Below, piece after piece: positions 16,606 to 24,730 of a DNA stretch of 64,000 nucleotides. The position numbers were made by a program, and so were the translations under genes. Where the stretch lies: NCBI GenBank assembly GCA_964580215.1, contig CAZOJT010000001.1, positions 62,001 through 126,000 of the forward strand, given 5' to 3'. The DNA is from SM23-73-3 sp964580215. Its GTDB lineage: Bacteria > Zixibacteria > MSB-5A5 > SM1-73. The number at the start of each line of letters is the position of its first letter. The first letter of the stretch is position 1. The notes beneath the pieces were generated by a model that made no database searches, had not been told where the DNA came from, and saw only the letters and a program-made list of their open reading frames with translations.

Positions 16606-17189
16606 TTTACACCTGTATGTTTTTGTTACTTTAGATGGCTAACATTGTTTATATGTATCCGCATAACATCCCAAACACCGTTTCAAGTGCCGAATAACAC
16701 GCCAGCGAAAAATGCATCGTTTCGGTCTTAACCATCGAGACATCAGGTTGTTGTGTCGACGCACTCACTTTATCACGGCATCTTATACGGATCAGCATAA
16801 AATCCTCCACGTTCACTTCAGAGCGTACCCACCGGGCTCCGAACGCCACCCCGCGGTTGAGCACATGGGTGTAAAATCCAAATTCCGCATTTTTTCGCTC
16901 CAGAATCATCTCTACTATATTATATGCGCCCAAATGGCTATGTTGTCAAGAAGAAAATTAGAGAGCTCTGAAAAAGTGGAAAGGGATGGTCGGGCAAGGG
17001 TGCCCGACCTACGAAAATCACCGACTCATATTCTCGTAGGCAGGGCTTCCAGCCCGGTCAAGTGGCTTTTTCAGAGGCCTCGATTAAAAAAAGTTTGGGT
17101 TCTCGTTTTCTGGATGGTAACATCCAGAGAGCATGAAAGTCAGATAGCGTAACTCGTAGACAACCAGTCTCAAGATCCTGCAGAAATGA
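16606..17189. other. Gene-poor stretch with a long hairpin and possible decayed gene
   Basis: On the minus strand a frame from 16933 reads GAYNIVEMILERKNAEFGFY then NRGVAFGARWVRSEVNVEDF, which is protein-like, but its continuation to 16649 looks random; it may be the remnant of a small gene of unknown family. At 16966-17076 there is a large structured repeat: outer arms CTCTGAAAAAG and CTTTTTCAGAG enclosing a GTCGGGCA/TGCCCGAC hairpin and a GGGCTTCCAGCCC hairpin, bordered by CCTACG/CGTAGG. Confidence 0.45.
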
Positions 17190-17891
17190 CTATCTCTTGG
17201 ATAGTTTTCGCAAAATGTCTTGGGTGGTGGTCACATAGGCGAATCCAAAAGCTAAATTCTTGAGTGTAGCTAAGTGCAATTCTTCGTCCACCGTCCCGGT
17301 GGCGTCCATAAGAAAGAAAACTCGATAGTCTCTAAAATAAGCGTCGCGTGCGGTCGACTCACAGCATAAGTTGGTCATCACCCCGGTAATCACCAAGTCT
17401 TCTACCTTCAAACACCTCAGGACTATCTCTAAATCGGTATTATAAAAAGCGCTGTATCTGTGCTTATAAATTATCTTCTCATGAGGCAACGGTGATAGAT
17501 CAGGATGAATCTCCGCATCTTTGGTATTCTCCATGACCATCCCCTGCCACCACCAGGCTAAAATTCCTCCGTCAAGCTCTTTGTCTTTGTGCACATGGGC
17601 GGTATAGATCACCGGGAGTTTTTTCTTCCTGAACGACTTTATTAATTTGGTTACGTTGGGCAATATGGCCAATCCTCCCGGAGTAAAGGTGGGACTTTTG
17701 GGAGCAAGAAAGAAATTTTGCATATCCACCACCAGAAGGCAGGATCTTTTGAAATTGGGTTTCATCCGATGAACGTTATAAAAAGCAATTTGTTGTTTCC
17801 ATTCTTCAGCCTTAATTTTGAGGCTGGATGGTGTGACGTAGTATTCGTCCTTTGGTACGGTTATTTGACTCAACTGAGATTCTGTGGACAT
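17190..17891 (-). CDS. Isochorismatase-family cysteine hydrolase
   Basis: A 233-residue alpha/beta hydrolase of the isochorismatase superfamily. The catalytic triad is visible: Asp in LLVVDMQNFF, Lys in IIYKHRYSAFYNT, and Cys in VITGVMTNLCCESTARDAYF. The family includes nicotinamidases, isochorismatases and N-carbamoyl amidases; substrate cannot be told from these motifs. The N-terminal 45 residues before the core are longer than in minimal members. The ATG has a clean AAAGGAG site. It is monocistronic, divergent from nothing nearby, and lies between the DUF262 gene and the exosortase operon. Confidence 0.9.
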   Translation of the reverse strand: MSTESQLSQITVPKDEYYVTPSSLKIKAEEWKQQIAFYNVHRMKPNFKRSCLLVVDMQNFFLAPKSPTFTPGGLAILPNVTKLIKSFRKKKLPVIYTAHVHKDKELDGGILAWWWQGMVMENTKDAEIHPDLSPLPHEKIIYKHRYSAFYNTDLEIVLRCLKVEDLVITGVMTNLCCESTARDAYFRDYRVFFLMDATGTVDEELHLATLKNLAFGFAYVTTTQDILRKLSKR

Positions 17892-18139
17892 GGGTTACTC
17901 CTTTAATAAGGCTCGATGCTCGGATGTCGTTGACGATGCTTGTAACGAAGCTCGTTATTTCGAAATTCGACACTTAAAGATTTTTTTTACCGAATTAGGT
18001 GTTGCAGCTTCCAACTTCCAGCCTCCAGCATCGATACCAGCTTCGTCAACTTAAACAAGTTTCGAAAGCCTATTTTTATGAAATCTTCTTGAAACTTTTA
18101 GTATGTCTTTTTGAGATACCCCGGCAAGAAGGACATAGG

Positions 18140-18613
18140 TTATTTGTTAGCGTTTCTCCGGCGCAGGAACAGTCCCGTCATCTGTTTACGGGCAAAAAGT
18201 ATCCATAACACGAAAGGCAAGGTCTCACTGAAAAGATATAGGGGGACACTCAGCTTCTCGTAGATCTTTGATGGAACCCCATATTCATCATGTAAAAGAT
18301 AAACCGCTTCGGTCAAAATCATGTGCCACACGATCAAAATCAAAAGCCCCCATGCCAACTGAGAGAGTCTGGTTTTCAAGTTTATGTCTCTGGTGATTAT
18401 CATAAGAGAGATGAAGGGGATTAGATTATTGAAAATATCCACTGGCCAAGGGAAAAACTGGATGTTAAAACCGGCGATTTTTATCAGAAGCAGCTTAAGA
18501 AACCAGTCCAGGCAAACCAGATACCAATCTTGCCCTTTCCAGTGCCATAGAGCAAACAGAGGGGCGGAGATCAAAATAAACTTAACGGTGAACAGCCACA
18601 GCTTTTCTTTCAT
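18140..18613 (-). CDS. Exosortase H-associated membrane protein
   Basis: A 157-residue protein with four or five hydrophobic helices, beginning KEKLWLFTVKFILISAPLFA, and a basic tail LRRRNANK. It overlaps the end of the exosortase gene by 32 bases, so it is translationally coupled. A small multi-helix protein in exactly this position accompanies many XrtH-type exosortases. Its role is not established; help in substrate recognition or in membrane assembly of the exosortase is the reasonable guess. No catalytic residue pattern is visible. Confidence 0.75.
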   Translation of the reverse strand: MKEKLWLFTVKFILISAPLFALWHWKGQDWYLVCLDWFLKLLLIKIAGFNIQFFPWPVDIFNNLIPFISLMIITRDINLKTRLSQLAWGLLILIVWHMILTEAVYLLHDEYGVPSKIYEKLSVPLYLFSETLPFVLWILFARKQMTGLFLRRRNANK

Positions 18614-19154
18614 AATACACCACCTTCTCGATCCACAGAACCCAGGCGGAGACGATTATCAAAATCATAGCCACCTGCCAGAAATACATATGAAAAAACT
18701 CGAAGGTTTCAGGAGACCAGTTCCCCACCACCATGATGAATACCATTCTGATTATATTGACCACATAAAGGAAGGGAATTCCCAAACCCGCACCGATCAA
18801 TTTCTTTTTCAGGCTGGCAGGATAAGCTATTATGGCGGCAAGAAAGATGAGCATCTCATAAAGTCCGGTGCACTCCCCCACCACCTCGATGGAGAAATTA
18901 GACATGGAAACTATGCGACCGCTTACCTGAACGGTCATTCCAAAAAGCTTCAGGAAAAAGCCGGTAACATCCGCGGTCACCACCATCAACCAGGTGAGTT
19001 GGGGATTGAACTTATCGCTCAGGAAGGGAAAAGTGGTGGTAAGAATGATTAAAAGTCCTAAAAAGATCAGGCAAAATCTGACGATTGGCTTGTAGGATTT
19101 AGGTTTGGCTTTGGCTGATTCAACTTGTCTTTTGGATTTTTTTCCTTTTTTCAT
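18582..19154 (-). CDS. xrtH: Exosortase H (IPTLxxWG-type sorting transpeptidase)
   Basis: A 190-residue polytopic membrane protein with a Lys-rich N-terminal tail (residues 1-22). The exosortase catalytic residues are present in order: C95 in VVGECTGLYEML, R136 in VVNIIRMVFI, and H155 in FEFFHMYFWQ. Its short length and gene neighbour fit exosortase H, which acts on proteins with an IPTL-CTERM tail, cleaving near the membrane and probably passing them to a lipid-linked acceptor. A matching tail is found in the protein encoded at 20425-21150. Glycosyltransferases nearby (23.7 kb and 1-6 kb) fit the usual link between exosortases and exopolysaccharide. Confidence 0.88.
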   Translation of the reverse strand: MKKGKKSKRQVESAKAKPKSYKPIVRFCLIFLGLLIILTTTFPFLSDKFNPQLTWLMVVTADVTGFFLKLFGMTVQVSGRIVSMSNFSIEVVGECTGLYEMLIFLAAIIAYPASLKKKLIGAGLGIPFLYVVNIIRMVFIMVVGNWSPETFEFFHMYFWQVAMILIIVSAWVLWIEKVVYYERKAVAVHR

Positions 19155-19350
19155 TTCATCTGATTTCGTTCAACTTACCCGTAGCCAAGGTAAAATCCTT
19201 ACGGATTCATCCTGAACGGATTAACTCCCTTCCTCTTGGAGTAGAGGCGTAAGCCTTTTGTTAGTGCTTATGAGATTCTTCGTCTTCGGTTCAGAATGAC
19301 CAAGAACCTTGATCTTAATTTATGTCCTTGTGCGTCCGCCAGATCTCCTC

Positions 19351-19482
19351 AGGACGACTGAGAATTGTCATTCTGACCCATATGGGGAAGAATCTCGCTT
19401 CCCAACCCGCACAAAACCAAGATTCTTCACTCCGCTTCGCTCCGTTCAGAATAACACAATTGGAGTTCTCGGTCACCCTGTC
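19351..19482 (+). repeat. Dispersed imperfect palindrome, family R1, copy 2
   Basis: Nearly the same sequence as 7221-7355, in the same orientation, including the CTCGCTTCCCAACCCGCA core and the AATTGGAGTTCTCGGT end. Confidence 0.85.
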
Positions 19483-19835
19483 CTGACTTGATTCCGCATT
19501 TTGCGGAATCGGATCGGGAACCCACCGGGCACGCGAACCACATTTCCTTACGTTTTTATTGTAATCTATTTTTACATCTTTGGCAAGTTTAATTTTTACT
19601 TTCAATATTGAAGCTTCTCCAAAATAGTCACTATATCAAACGGCATAATTTATGGCAATCACTGAAAAGGTGCGAGGTAATTCTCTTGGTTCGGGCGGGG
19701 GTTGAACCCCCGCCCGATCAGCAAAGAGTTCATGTTTTACCTTGAGGATGGTATATAACATTTCACTGAAATTGTCAAATATTATGCCATTGGGTATAAT
19801 ACAAACGCATTAAGTGATATTACATGACCGTTTTG

Positions 19836-19902
19836 TGTGCCTGTCGGGTCCCCGACCCGACAGAAACCTTCCGCCAAGTCAGGGGACCTGGCGGGCACAG
19901 AA
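19836..19902 (+). repeat. Double-hairpin repeat, family R5, copy 2
   Basis: CTGTCGGGTC-CC-GACCCGACAG followed closely by CCGCCAAGTC/GACCTGGCGG and GGCACAGAAT; the spacer between the two hairpins is shorter than in the copy at 10620-10710. Confidence 0.8.
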
Positions 19903-19938
19903 TATTGTGCCATTGGGTATAATACAGACGCAAAAACT

Positions 19939-20190
19939 ATTTTTACATGTCATTCTAACCCCGCCTTTGGCGGGGGAAGAATCTGACTTCCACCATTCTG
20001 TATATCTACCTGAGCCTGTTTGCATCCAGCGCCCAGCCAGAAAAGAAGGCTTTAAGCCAGGCAAACATATATAGATAGATGTTTCACTCCGCCCAACCCC
20101 GCTATTGCGGGATTTCGCTCTGCTCGACATGACATGTCCTATGGATCTCATTTGAGTCAAATGACCTGCGGACAATGTGTCAATTTATTT
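19939..20190 (+). repeat. Dispersed 180-250 bp repeat, family R2, copy 1
   Basis: Runs from TTTTTACATGTCATTCTAACC through a CCCCGCCTTTGGCGGGG palindrome, GAAGGCTTTAAGCCAGGCAA and GACATGTCCTATGGATC to GACAATGTGTCAATTTATTT. The same order of modules occurs at 41205-41382. Confidence 0.85.
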
Positions 20191-20227
20191 TGTTAATTTG
20201 TTATAGAATAGAGAAGAACCAAAAACA

Positions 20228-20264
20228 TTAAGCCCCTTTCGGATTTTCCAAAAGGGGCTTTGTA
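20228..20264 (-). terminator. Terminator-like hairpin downstream of the sorted-protein gene
   Basis: Arms AAGCCCCTTT and AAAGGGGCTT around a loop of about ten bases; read on the minus strand it is followed by AATGTTTTTGG. It lies 160 bases past the stop of the minus-strand gene at 20425. The T-run is offset, so termination is plausible rather than clear. Confidence 0.45.
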
Positions 20265-20424
20265 CCTCCCTTACAACTAAGTTCTACCGTCTTTGTCTTC
20301 TGGCGAACTTATGCCGGCATTGTGGCTCCGTGGTTGGGGCAGGGGTTTAACCCCTGCCCCAACACAGCGAGCAAACCTCAGATAGTAGGTCAAGCACATA
20401 CTGAGGATTGCTTGACATTTCGTC

Positions 20425-21150
20425 TTAAGCTGGAACCGGTACTCTTCTCCTCCTAACCATGATGAAGACAGCACTTCCGACAATCAACACTACCAGGATG
20501 ATAACTCCCCACTGGGTCATGGTCGGAACGGTGGGATCCGGTATGGACTGGACCAGGAGGTCAGTAGCCACGTCCTCCACGTGCCAATCCTGCCCGTTTA
20601 TTGTGATGATCTTACAAGTTTGAAGGGGAGGTCCTCCGTCTATGGCGTCAATATGCCACCACTCACACCAGACCGGCCAGACTTCATGCCACCAGGTGGA
20701 AACCGGATTTGGGATTGGGTAATCCAAGCTGTCAGCTCCTCCGCTGAACTCCACGTACATAGTTTCAGTCGGAGCGCTCACGTTGCTGAGCTTAAGAGTT
20801 ATCGTCACATCTTCCACGTGGACCCATATCCAGCTACCATCCGGCACATGCTCAATTTTGAGCTTGTCTGAGGGGTTAAGCCCTGGGATGCCATTGTCTC
20901 TCTCATCGATAACTTCCCATACATGGCAGTACGTAGCGGGTGGATAAAGTGAGTGCCACGTAGTGCCAATCCAGGTTGTCAAATCATGGACTAAATCATC
21001 CCCTGGAGCCAGAGAGTGAAGATGCACCGGCGTCTTAGCGTTTCTAATTGCCTCTACCGGATCATCGGCGGCTTTTGCGCTGTTGCTCAAAGCACCGACA
21101 AAGACAAAAATCGCCGCCACCAAAACAATCAGTGAGATATTTTTACGCAT
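20425..21150 (-). CDS. Secreted Trp-rich protein with IPTL-type exosortase sorting tail
   Basis: About 241 residues from the ATG at 21150. The frame opens seven codons earlier at 21171, but GAGGAG there is the ribosome site of the 21150 start. An N-terminal signal peptide (RKNISLIVLVAAIFVFVGAL, cleavage near NSAKAA) is followed by a soluble body rich in Trp and His, with WGTTWHS-like and WWHEVWPVWCEWWH clusters and a few Cys, of no recognised family. The C-terminus is VPTMTQWGVIILVVLIVGSA plus RRRR, i.e. an IPTLxxWG-type motif, membrane helix and basic stop: the substrate signal of exosortase H, whose gene lies 1.3 kb away. Surface attachment is the likely fate. Confidence 0.85.
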   Translation of the reverse strand: MRKNISLIVLVAAIFVFVGALSNSAKAADDPVEAIRNAKTPVHLHSLAPGDDLVHDLTTWIGTTWHSLYPPATYCHVWEVIDERDNGIPGLNPSDKLKIEHVPDGSWIWVHVEDVTITLKLSNVSAPTETMYVEFSGGADSLDYPIPNPVSTWWHEVWPVWCEWWHIDAIDGGPPLQTCKIITINGQDWHVEDVATDLLVQSIPDPTVPTMTQWGVIILVVLIVGSAVFIMVRRRRVPVPA

Positions 21151-21195
21151 TTTTTTATTCTCCTCACACACATAAGGTTATTTAATTAAAGTTAC

Positions 21196-21278
21196 CGTAG
21201 GTCAACCATCCCCGCCAAAGGCGGGTGGTTGACAACCTTTTTTTGTCAAGCAGTCCTTCGGACATGCTTGACCTACGG
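21196..21278. repeat. GTAGGTCAA repeat, family R6
   Basis: CGTAGGTCAACCATCCCCGCC with its complement GGCGGGTGGTTGACAA, then TGTCAAGCAG...CTGCTTGACCTACGG-like arms. Related sequence: 15169-15200 (part), 20387-20418 (part), and 50763-50832 (full). Confidence 0.7.
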
Positions 21279-22139
21279 CATTGTGACACATATAGTTTCG
21301 GGGAGAAAAGGCGGGGCTCGGCTTTCCGGCACCAGGTAAACTTTTTGGGCGGAAAGCCCGGAGGTAAAGAAAAGGTCTAATATCCTTGCATCTTCGGTAG
21401 CTGTCTTTCCTCTGGGTCTTTTTATCTCCAGGGTCTTGACAACTACCAGAACCAACAAGGAATTCAAAAGAACGATAATAGCCGAGACTGTTAGAAAACC
21501 AAAAAGACCGACCAGACCATGCAAGAATGGGTGTGAGAATCCCGCTTCCCCTAAAAGCCCGCCGGCAAATCCAAGTTTCACCAACCCCATTTCCAAACCC
21601 ACCCAGAGCACCGCAACAATGGACGGATAAAATCCCCAACGCTTTCGTGCCCACCCCACTGTCCAGCCGAACAGGGCAAAAAGCGCTGTGCCGGAAAGTA
21701 GCTGGAGGGCGGAAACAAGAGGAGAGGTGAAAAGCGAATTCACCAGCGAAGCCCCGAAGAAGGAAAGACCAAAAAGAAATCCCAGCCGCAAGGACTCGCC
21801 TGGTGTAGCTTTGATAATTCTATAGAGGAAAGGGGTTAAGGCAAAAAAGGAAAAATACCAATATTGGGGAAAGAGAGTGGCTAAAAGCAACAGAAGCGCA
21901 GAGCTTCCAGCGAAGATGAAGCTTTCAGCCCAGGTTGCCAAAGGCGGCTTAGCGTAAGTCGAATCTGTGTCTGCAGTCCCGATCCTTGGATGGCGTTCAG
22001 GGTATTTGATCCGCAGGATCCGGTGGACCGGTGGGGACGCATCTTTCCCTTTACCTGGTCCGACAAAAAGGCGGAGCCACCTACTGCTTGCTGCCCGCAC
22101 TTGTCCAATGGATCCTGTGGACCAGCGAGTACAATCCAT
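21273..22139 (-). CDS. Membrane protein resembling only the N-terminal half of apolipoprotein N-acyltransferase
   Basis: A 288-residue frame. Residues from about 70 on have six or seven hydrophobic helices in the order of the Lnt N-terminal membrane domain: AESFIFAGSSALLLLLATLF, FFALTPFLYRIIKATPGES, LGFLFGLSFFGASLVNSLF, PSIVAVLWVGLEMG, GLVGLFGFLTVSAIIVLLN. The nitrilase-like catalytic domain is absent; the last 40 residues (LDLFFTSGLSAQKVYLVPES) are not amidase. The ATG at 22139 has an AGGAGAG site, but residues 1-65 are translated from repeat-like DNA, and a start nearer 21941 (TTG) is possible. A complete lnt exists at 27566-29071, so this copy is either a decayed paralogue or a membrane protein with a separate role. 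Confidence 0.6.
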   Translation of the reverse strand: MDCTRWSTGSIGQVRAASSRWLRLFVGPGKGKDASPPVHRILRIKYPERHPRIGTADTDSTYAKPPLATWAESFIFAGSSALLLLLATLFPQYWYFSFFALTPFLYRIIKATPGESLRLGFLFGLSFFGASLVNSLFTSPLVSALQLLSGTALFALFGWTVGWARKRWGFYPSIVAVLWVGLEMGLVKLGFAGGLLGEAGFSHPFLHGLVGLFGFLTVSAIIVLLNSLLVLVVVKTLEIKRPRGKTATEDARILDLFFTSGLSAQKVYLVPESRAPPFLPETICVTMP

Positions 22140-22689
22140 AAAAATTACTCTCCTGTGCTTTCGTGCAAACAGTCCAGAACCGAAGCTTAGGTTCTGATCC
22201 TACTATACTCTCGTGAGCCTAATACAGACGATGAAACCTCAAGGAAGTCTAATTCACAGACCCAGACCTTTTAGTCCGGGCAACGTCTACTTAAGAACTC
22301 TTTACTGTTTCTAAGAAGATCCTTTGAAAAAATATCTAACCGAATGCTGGGCATACACCAATGAGAATAAACTTCCCAAGCAAGATACAAAAACTCTTTT
22401 AAGGAAAACCAGTTTTCAGCAGACCTTCAATTAGGTAACCTCGTGTTTAAATCCTCTATATCCCGGGGTTCTCTCCGCCAAATAGCAAAACAGCAATAAT
22501 TAATATAAACCCTAAAGCCCATTTAGTCAAGTCTTTTTTTTGAAAAAACATCCTCTCCTAACTGTCTCCTGCGCCATAGATTGAATCCATTATTTTTACC
22601 ATCTGCGGACTATCATACAGCGCTTCATGTGGAGAGCGTAACCTCATGCTACACTCTCATATCTACTGAGAAGGTACTATTTACCTATT
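22140..22689. other. Gene-poor stretch with R8 palindrome and a possible tiny membrane peptide
   Basis: Contains an imperfect palindrome CAGAACCGAAGCTTAGGTTCTG (22175-22196; 22 nt, halves CAGAACC and GGTTCTG) followed by CCTACTAT as at 12785, and a possible 31-residue membrane peptide (22456-22551). Nothing else recognisable. Confidence 0.45.
22456..22551 (-). CDS. Possible 31-residue single-helix membrane peptide
   Basis: An ATG preceded by AGGAGAGG opens FFQKKDLTKWALGFILIIAV followed by LLFGGENPGI and a stop: three charged residues, one hydrophobic helix, short polar tail. Too short to judge by composition. It could be a real small membrane protein or the N-terminal stub of a lost gene. 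Confidence 0.25.
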   Translation of the reverse strand: MFFQKKDLTKWALGFILIIAVLLFGGENPGI

Positions 22690-23128
22690 GATCGGCATTC
22701 TTTTAGACGATTTGACCGGAACTTGTTGGGAAATTATAGGCATCTATCTGCTTTTGTGGCAAACACAAAAATTTAAAGCTTTTCCAAGTTTATGGCAAAA
22801 TTTCGGTAACGTATTTAGTGGTATTAAGTTAAATGAATTTTTCATGTCCACAGAATCCAGATTCGGATTTATCTTTCCCCTTCCCCTTTTTGAGAAAGTT
22901 TTTTAGTACGAACCAAACTCTCAAGGGATCAAAGGAGCCGATGCGGATAATTTCTGTGTTGCGGGAAATATTCTCTAAAAGAGAGAGGACCTCTGCCAAA
23001 TATTTCACCTCTTTGAGGGTCAAGATATATGGCCTCCAGCCGAAGAACGGAAGATATTTTACGAACTTAGTGATCCTCTGCACTCCCCCCATGCCCAGAG
23101 GTGGAAAGTCAACTACCCCCGACTTTTA
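22690..23128 (-). pseudogene. GT4 glycosyltransferase, N-terminal fragment
   Basis: The minus frame 23128-22829 reads VVDFPPLGMGGVQRITKFVK then YLPFFGWRPYILTLKEVKYL and SFDPLRVWFVLKNF: the N-terminus of GT4 enzymes of the 'PPxGGxGVQRxxKFxKYLPxxGW' type. The frame stops at 22829; beyond it a shifted frame still reads SFKFLCLPQKQIDA, like the FLFLPDNKIGW segment that should follow. The rest of the protein (about 300 residues) is missing. It lies next to an intact glycosyltransferase gene at 23666, so the region was once a larger polysaccharide cluster. Confidence 0.7.
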
Positions 23129-23665
23129 GTCGCCCGGGGGCTTGGAATCCGGCTGAAGTTAACACACAACCAGTCCCATGGACCCAAATTCGGATTTTTG
23201 GAACCTCTGACTTGGTAGTTCATTTCCCCTCTTTTCTAAAGAGGGGACAGGGGAGATTAAAACCCCCCTAAAGTCCCCCTTTATTAAAGGGGGAATTTAA
23301 GATACACCCCATTTTACAGAAGTGGAAGTCTAACATGCTGCTTGATTATACCAAAGTCTTCGCCTAAAGGCGAGGGCTTTTCTCCCATTCCCCGAATGGG
23401 ACAATAATAGGCGAGGATTAATACTTTTTCTCTTTTATTTAGGAGCAAAAGTTTCATATTTTTGGAGTTTCTTGCTTTATCAGTTTCTTCTACCTGTTGT
23501 AACCGATAGATAATTCATTGATTTTCACTACATTATTGGTTAGCGTAGCCCCGCCAAAGGTGGGGTTGGCAAGCTGTCCTTCGACATCCCGCCTTTGGCG
23601 GGAGACGAAGTGTAAAGGCTTGCCTACGCAAAGTCACTGAAAAACGCAAAGTTCTTATTAAAAGT
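23129..23665. other. Gene-free stretch with three repeat modules
   Basis: Holds a CCCCCTTTA/TAAAGGGGG type repeat at 23221-23305, a CCTTTAGGCGA/TCGCCTAAAGG hairpin near 23356-23376, and a copy of family R4 (23455-23660). No gene is visible. Confidence 0.6.
23455..23660 (+). repeat. Dispersed 180-200 bp repeat, family R4, copy 1
   Basis: Begins ATTTTTGGAGTTTCTTGCTTT, contains TTGATTTTCACTACATTATT, a GCGTAGCC...GGCTTGCCTACGC inverted module, and ends GCAAAGTTCTTATT. The copy at 39906-40080 has the same flanks around a different inner hairpin; a partial copy is at 63420-63488. Confidence 0.8.
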
Positions 23666-24730
23666 TTAATCTGGATTTACCAGTTGAAAAAATCGATCTT
23701 CGATCACCTTCATGTTATCTTCCCATACTGCTTTGCTTCGTATAATGGAGGCATTCCTTTTTCTGAAATCTGCCCAGTGGATAAATTCATTGATCACATA
23801 AGTGATCTTCTCCGCCAAAATCTTGTAGTTAGAGGCAGGAAATAAGAAGCCATTTTTCCGGTCCCCGATCCATTCCCGATTTCCCGGAATGTCGGTGACG
23901 ATGGGAATTAGTCCAAAGTTCATAGCCTCCAGAAGAGAAACGGAGGTGGAATCTGATAATGCGGTGGAGATATAAATATCTGAATCCTGATAATATTTCA
24001 GCAACGTCCTCTTGGAGACAATGCCTTTGAGCTCCACATAGCTTTCGACTTTCAGCTCTTTTGCTAAACGGATTAATTTGTTTTTCTGAGAACCTTGGCC
24101 CAGTATAACAAACCTCACCTCTTTTTGGGCTTGTTTTATCACCAGGGGGATTGCTTTCAAAAGCGTGGCCACATCATACAAAGGCTCCAATCTTCTGTTG
24201 CTCAAGATAAGCAGAGTTGATTTTTTCTCTTTCTTTTGTCTGCTGAGTAAACGTTTCTCCACCCCCATAGGGCTGACAAGCACCTTTCCCCTTTCCACGC
24301 CCAACTGGTATACAGCCTGAGCGGAGACTATAGCGTCGGTGGTGACCAGATCAGCTTTTCTTAGAATATACTCAGCTCTTTTCTTATGCAACCAAGATTT
24401 TTGAGGAGATATCAAAACGTCTGATCCCCAGGTGGAGATCACCAGAGGATGGGTCTTTAGCAAAGCTCCAATTAATCCATAGTTGGGCACGAAATGTGCA
24501 TTTACTAAATCCGGTTTGATCTTTCCTACTATTCTTTTTATTCGTGGCATAGAGAGGAGATATTTCAAGAAATTGGGAAGGCTTTTTGTTTGAATAAAAA
24601 ATTCCTCGGCTTTGGTGTCAAATCCTTTGTCTAAGGTAATCAAGAAACATCGGTGTCCCCGATCGACAAAATAGTTCACCCATCTTTGAGTATGATAACT
24701 CTTCGCATCAGAAAGAAAAAGGATTCTCAT
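23666..24730 (-). CDS. GT4 family glycosyltransferase
   Basis: A complete 354-residue GT-B glycosyltransferase. The N-terminal domain starts RILFLSDAKSYHTQRWVNYF (a common start of this subgroup) and has DLVNAHFVPNYGLIGALLK and VISTWGSDVLI. The C-terminal domain has LLILSNRRLEPLYDVATLLK, VRFVILGQGSQ and the retaining signature SDSTSVSLLEAMNFGLIPIV with the E of LLEAM. Donor unknown. It is alone on the minus strand beside a decayed glycosyltransferase, apart from the cluster at the start of the window. No good ribosome site precedes the ATG. Confidence 0.87.
   Translation of the reverse strand: MRILFLSDAKSYHTQRWVNYFVDRGHRCFLITLDKGFDTKAEEFFIQTKSLPNFLKYLLSMPRIKRIVGKIKPDLVNAHFVPNYGLIGALLKTHPLVISTWGSDVLISPQKSWLHKKRAEYILRKADLVTTDAIVSAQAVYQLGVERGKVLVSPMGVEKRLLSRQKKEKKSTLLILSNRRLEPLYDVATLLKAIPLVIKQAQKEVRFVILGQGSQKNKLIRLAKELKVESYVELKGIVSKRTLLKYYQDSDIYISTALSDSTSVSLLEAMNFGLIPIVTDIPGNREWIGDRKNGFLFPASNYKILAEKITYVINEFIHWADFRKRNASIIRSKAVWEDNMKVIEDRFFQLVNPD

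Larger units (their letters stand above)
19155..20424. other. 1.27-kb repeat-rich gene-free region
   Basis: No credible gene. It holds copies of repeat families R1 (19351-19482), R5 (19836-19902) and R2 (19939-20190), a CCCCGCCCGAACC-type hairpin near 19690-19725, a TATGCCATTGGGTATAATACA sequence twice (from about 19785 and again from 19910; quoted parts TGCCATTGGGTATAATACA), a terminator-like hairpin (20228-20264) and the hairpin GTTGGGGCAGGGG/CCCCTGCCCCAAC at 20334-20364. The region separates the exosortase operon from its substrate gene. Confidence 0.7.

Noticed and set aside
16630..16690. A second attC-like site upstream of the DUF262 gene
   Set aside because: GGCTAAC and GCATAAC boxes are present, but I could not find the paired inner boxes or a consistent fold.
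16712..17152. Plus-strand open frame of 146 codons
   Set aside because: Its second half is the nested hairpin repeat; the first half is opposite a better minus-strand frame.
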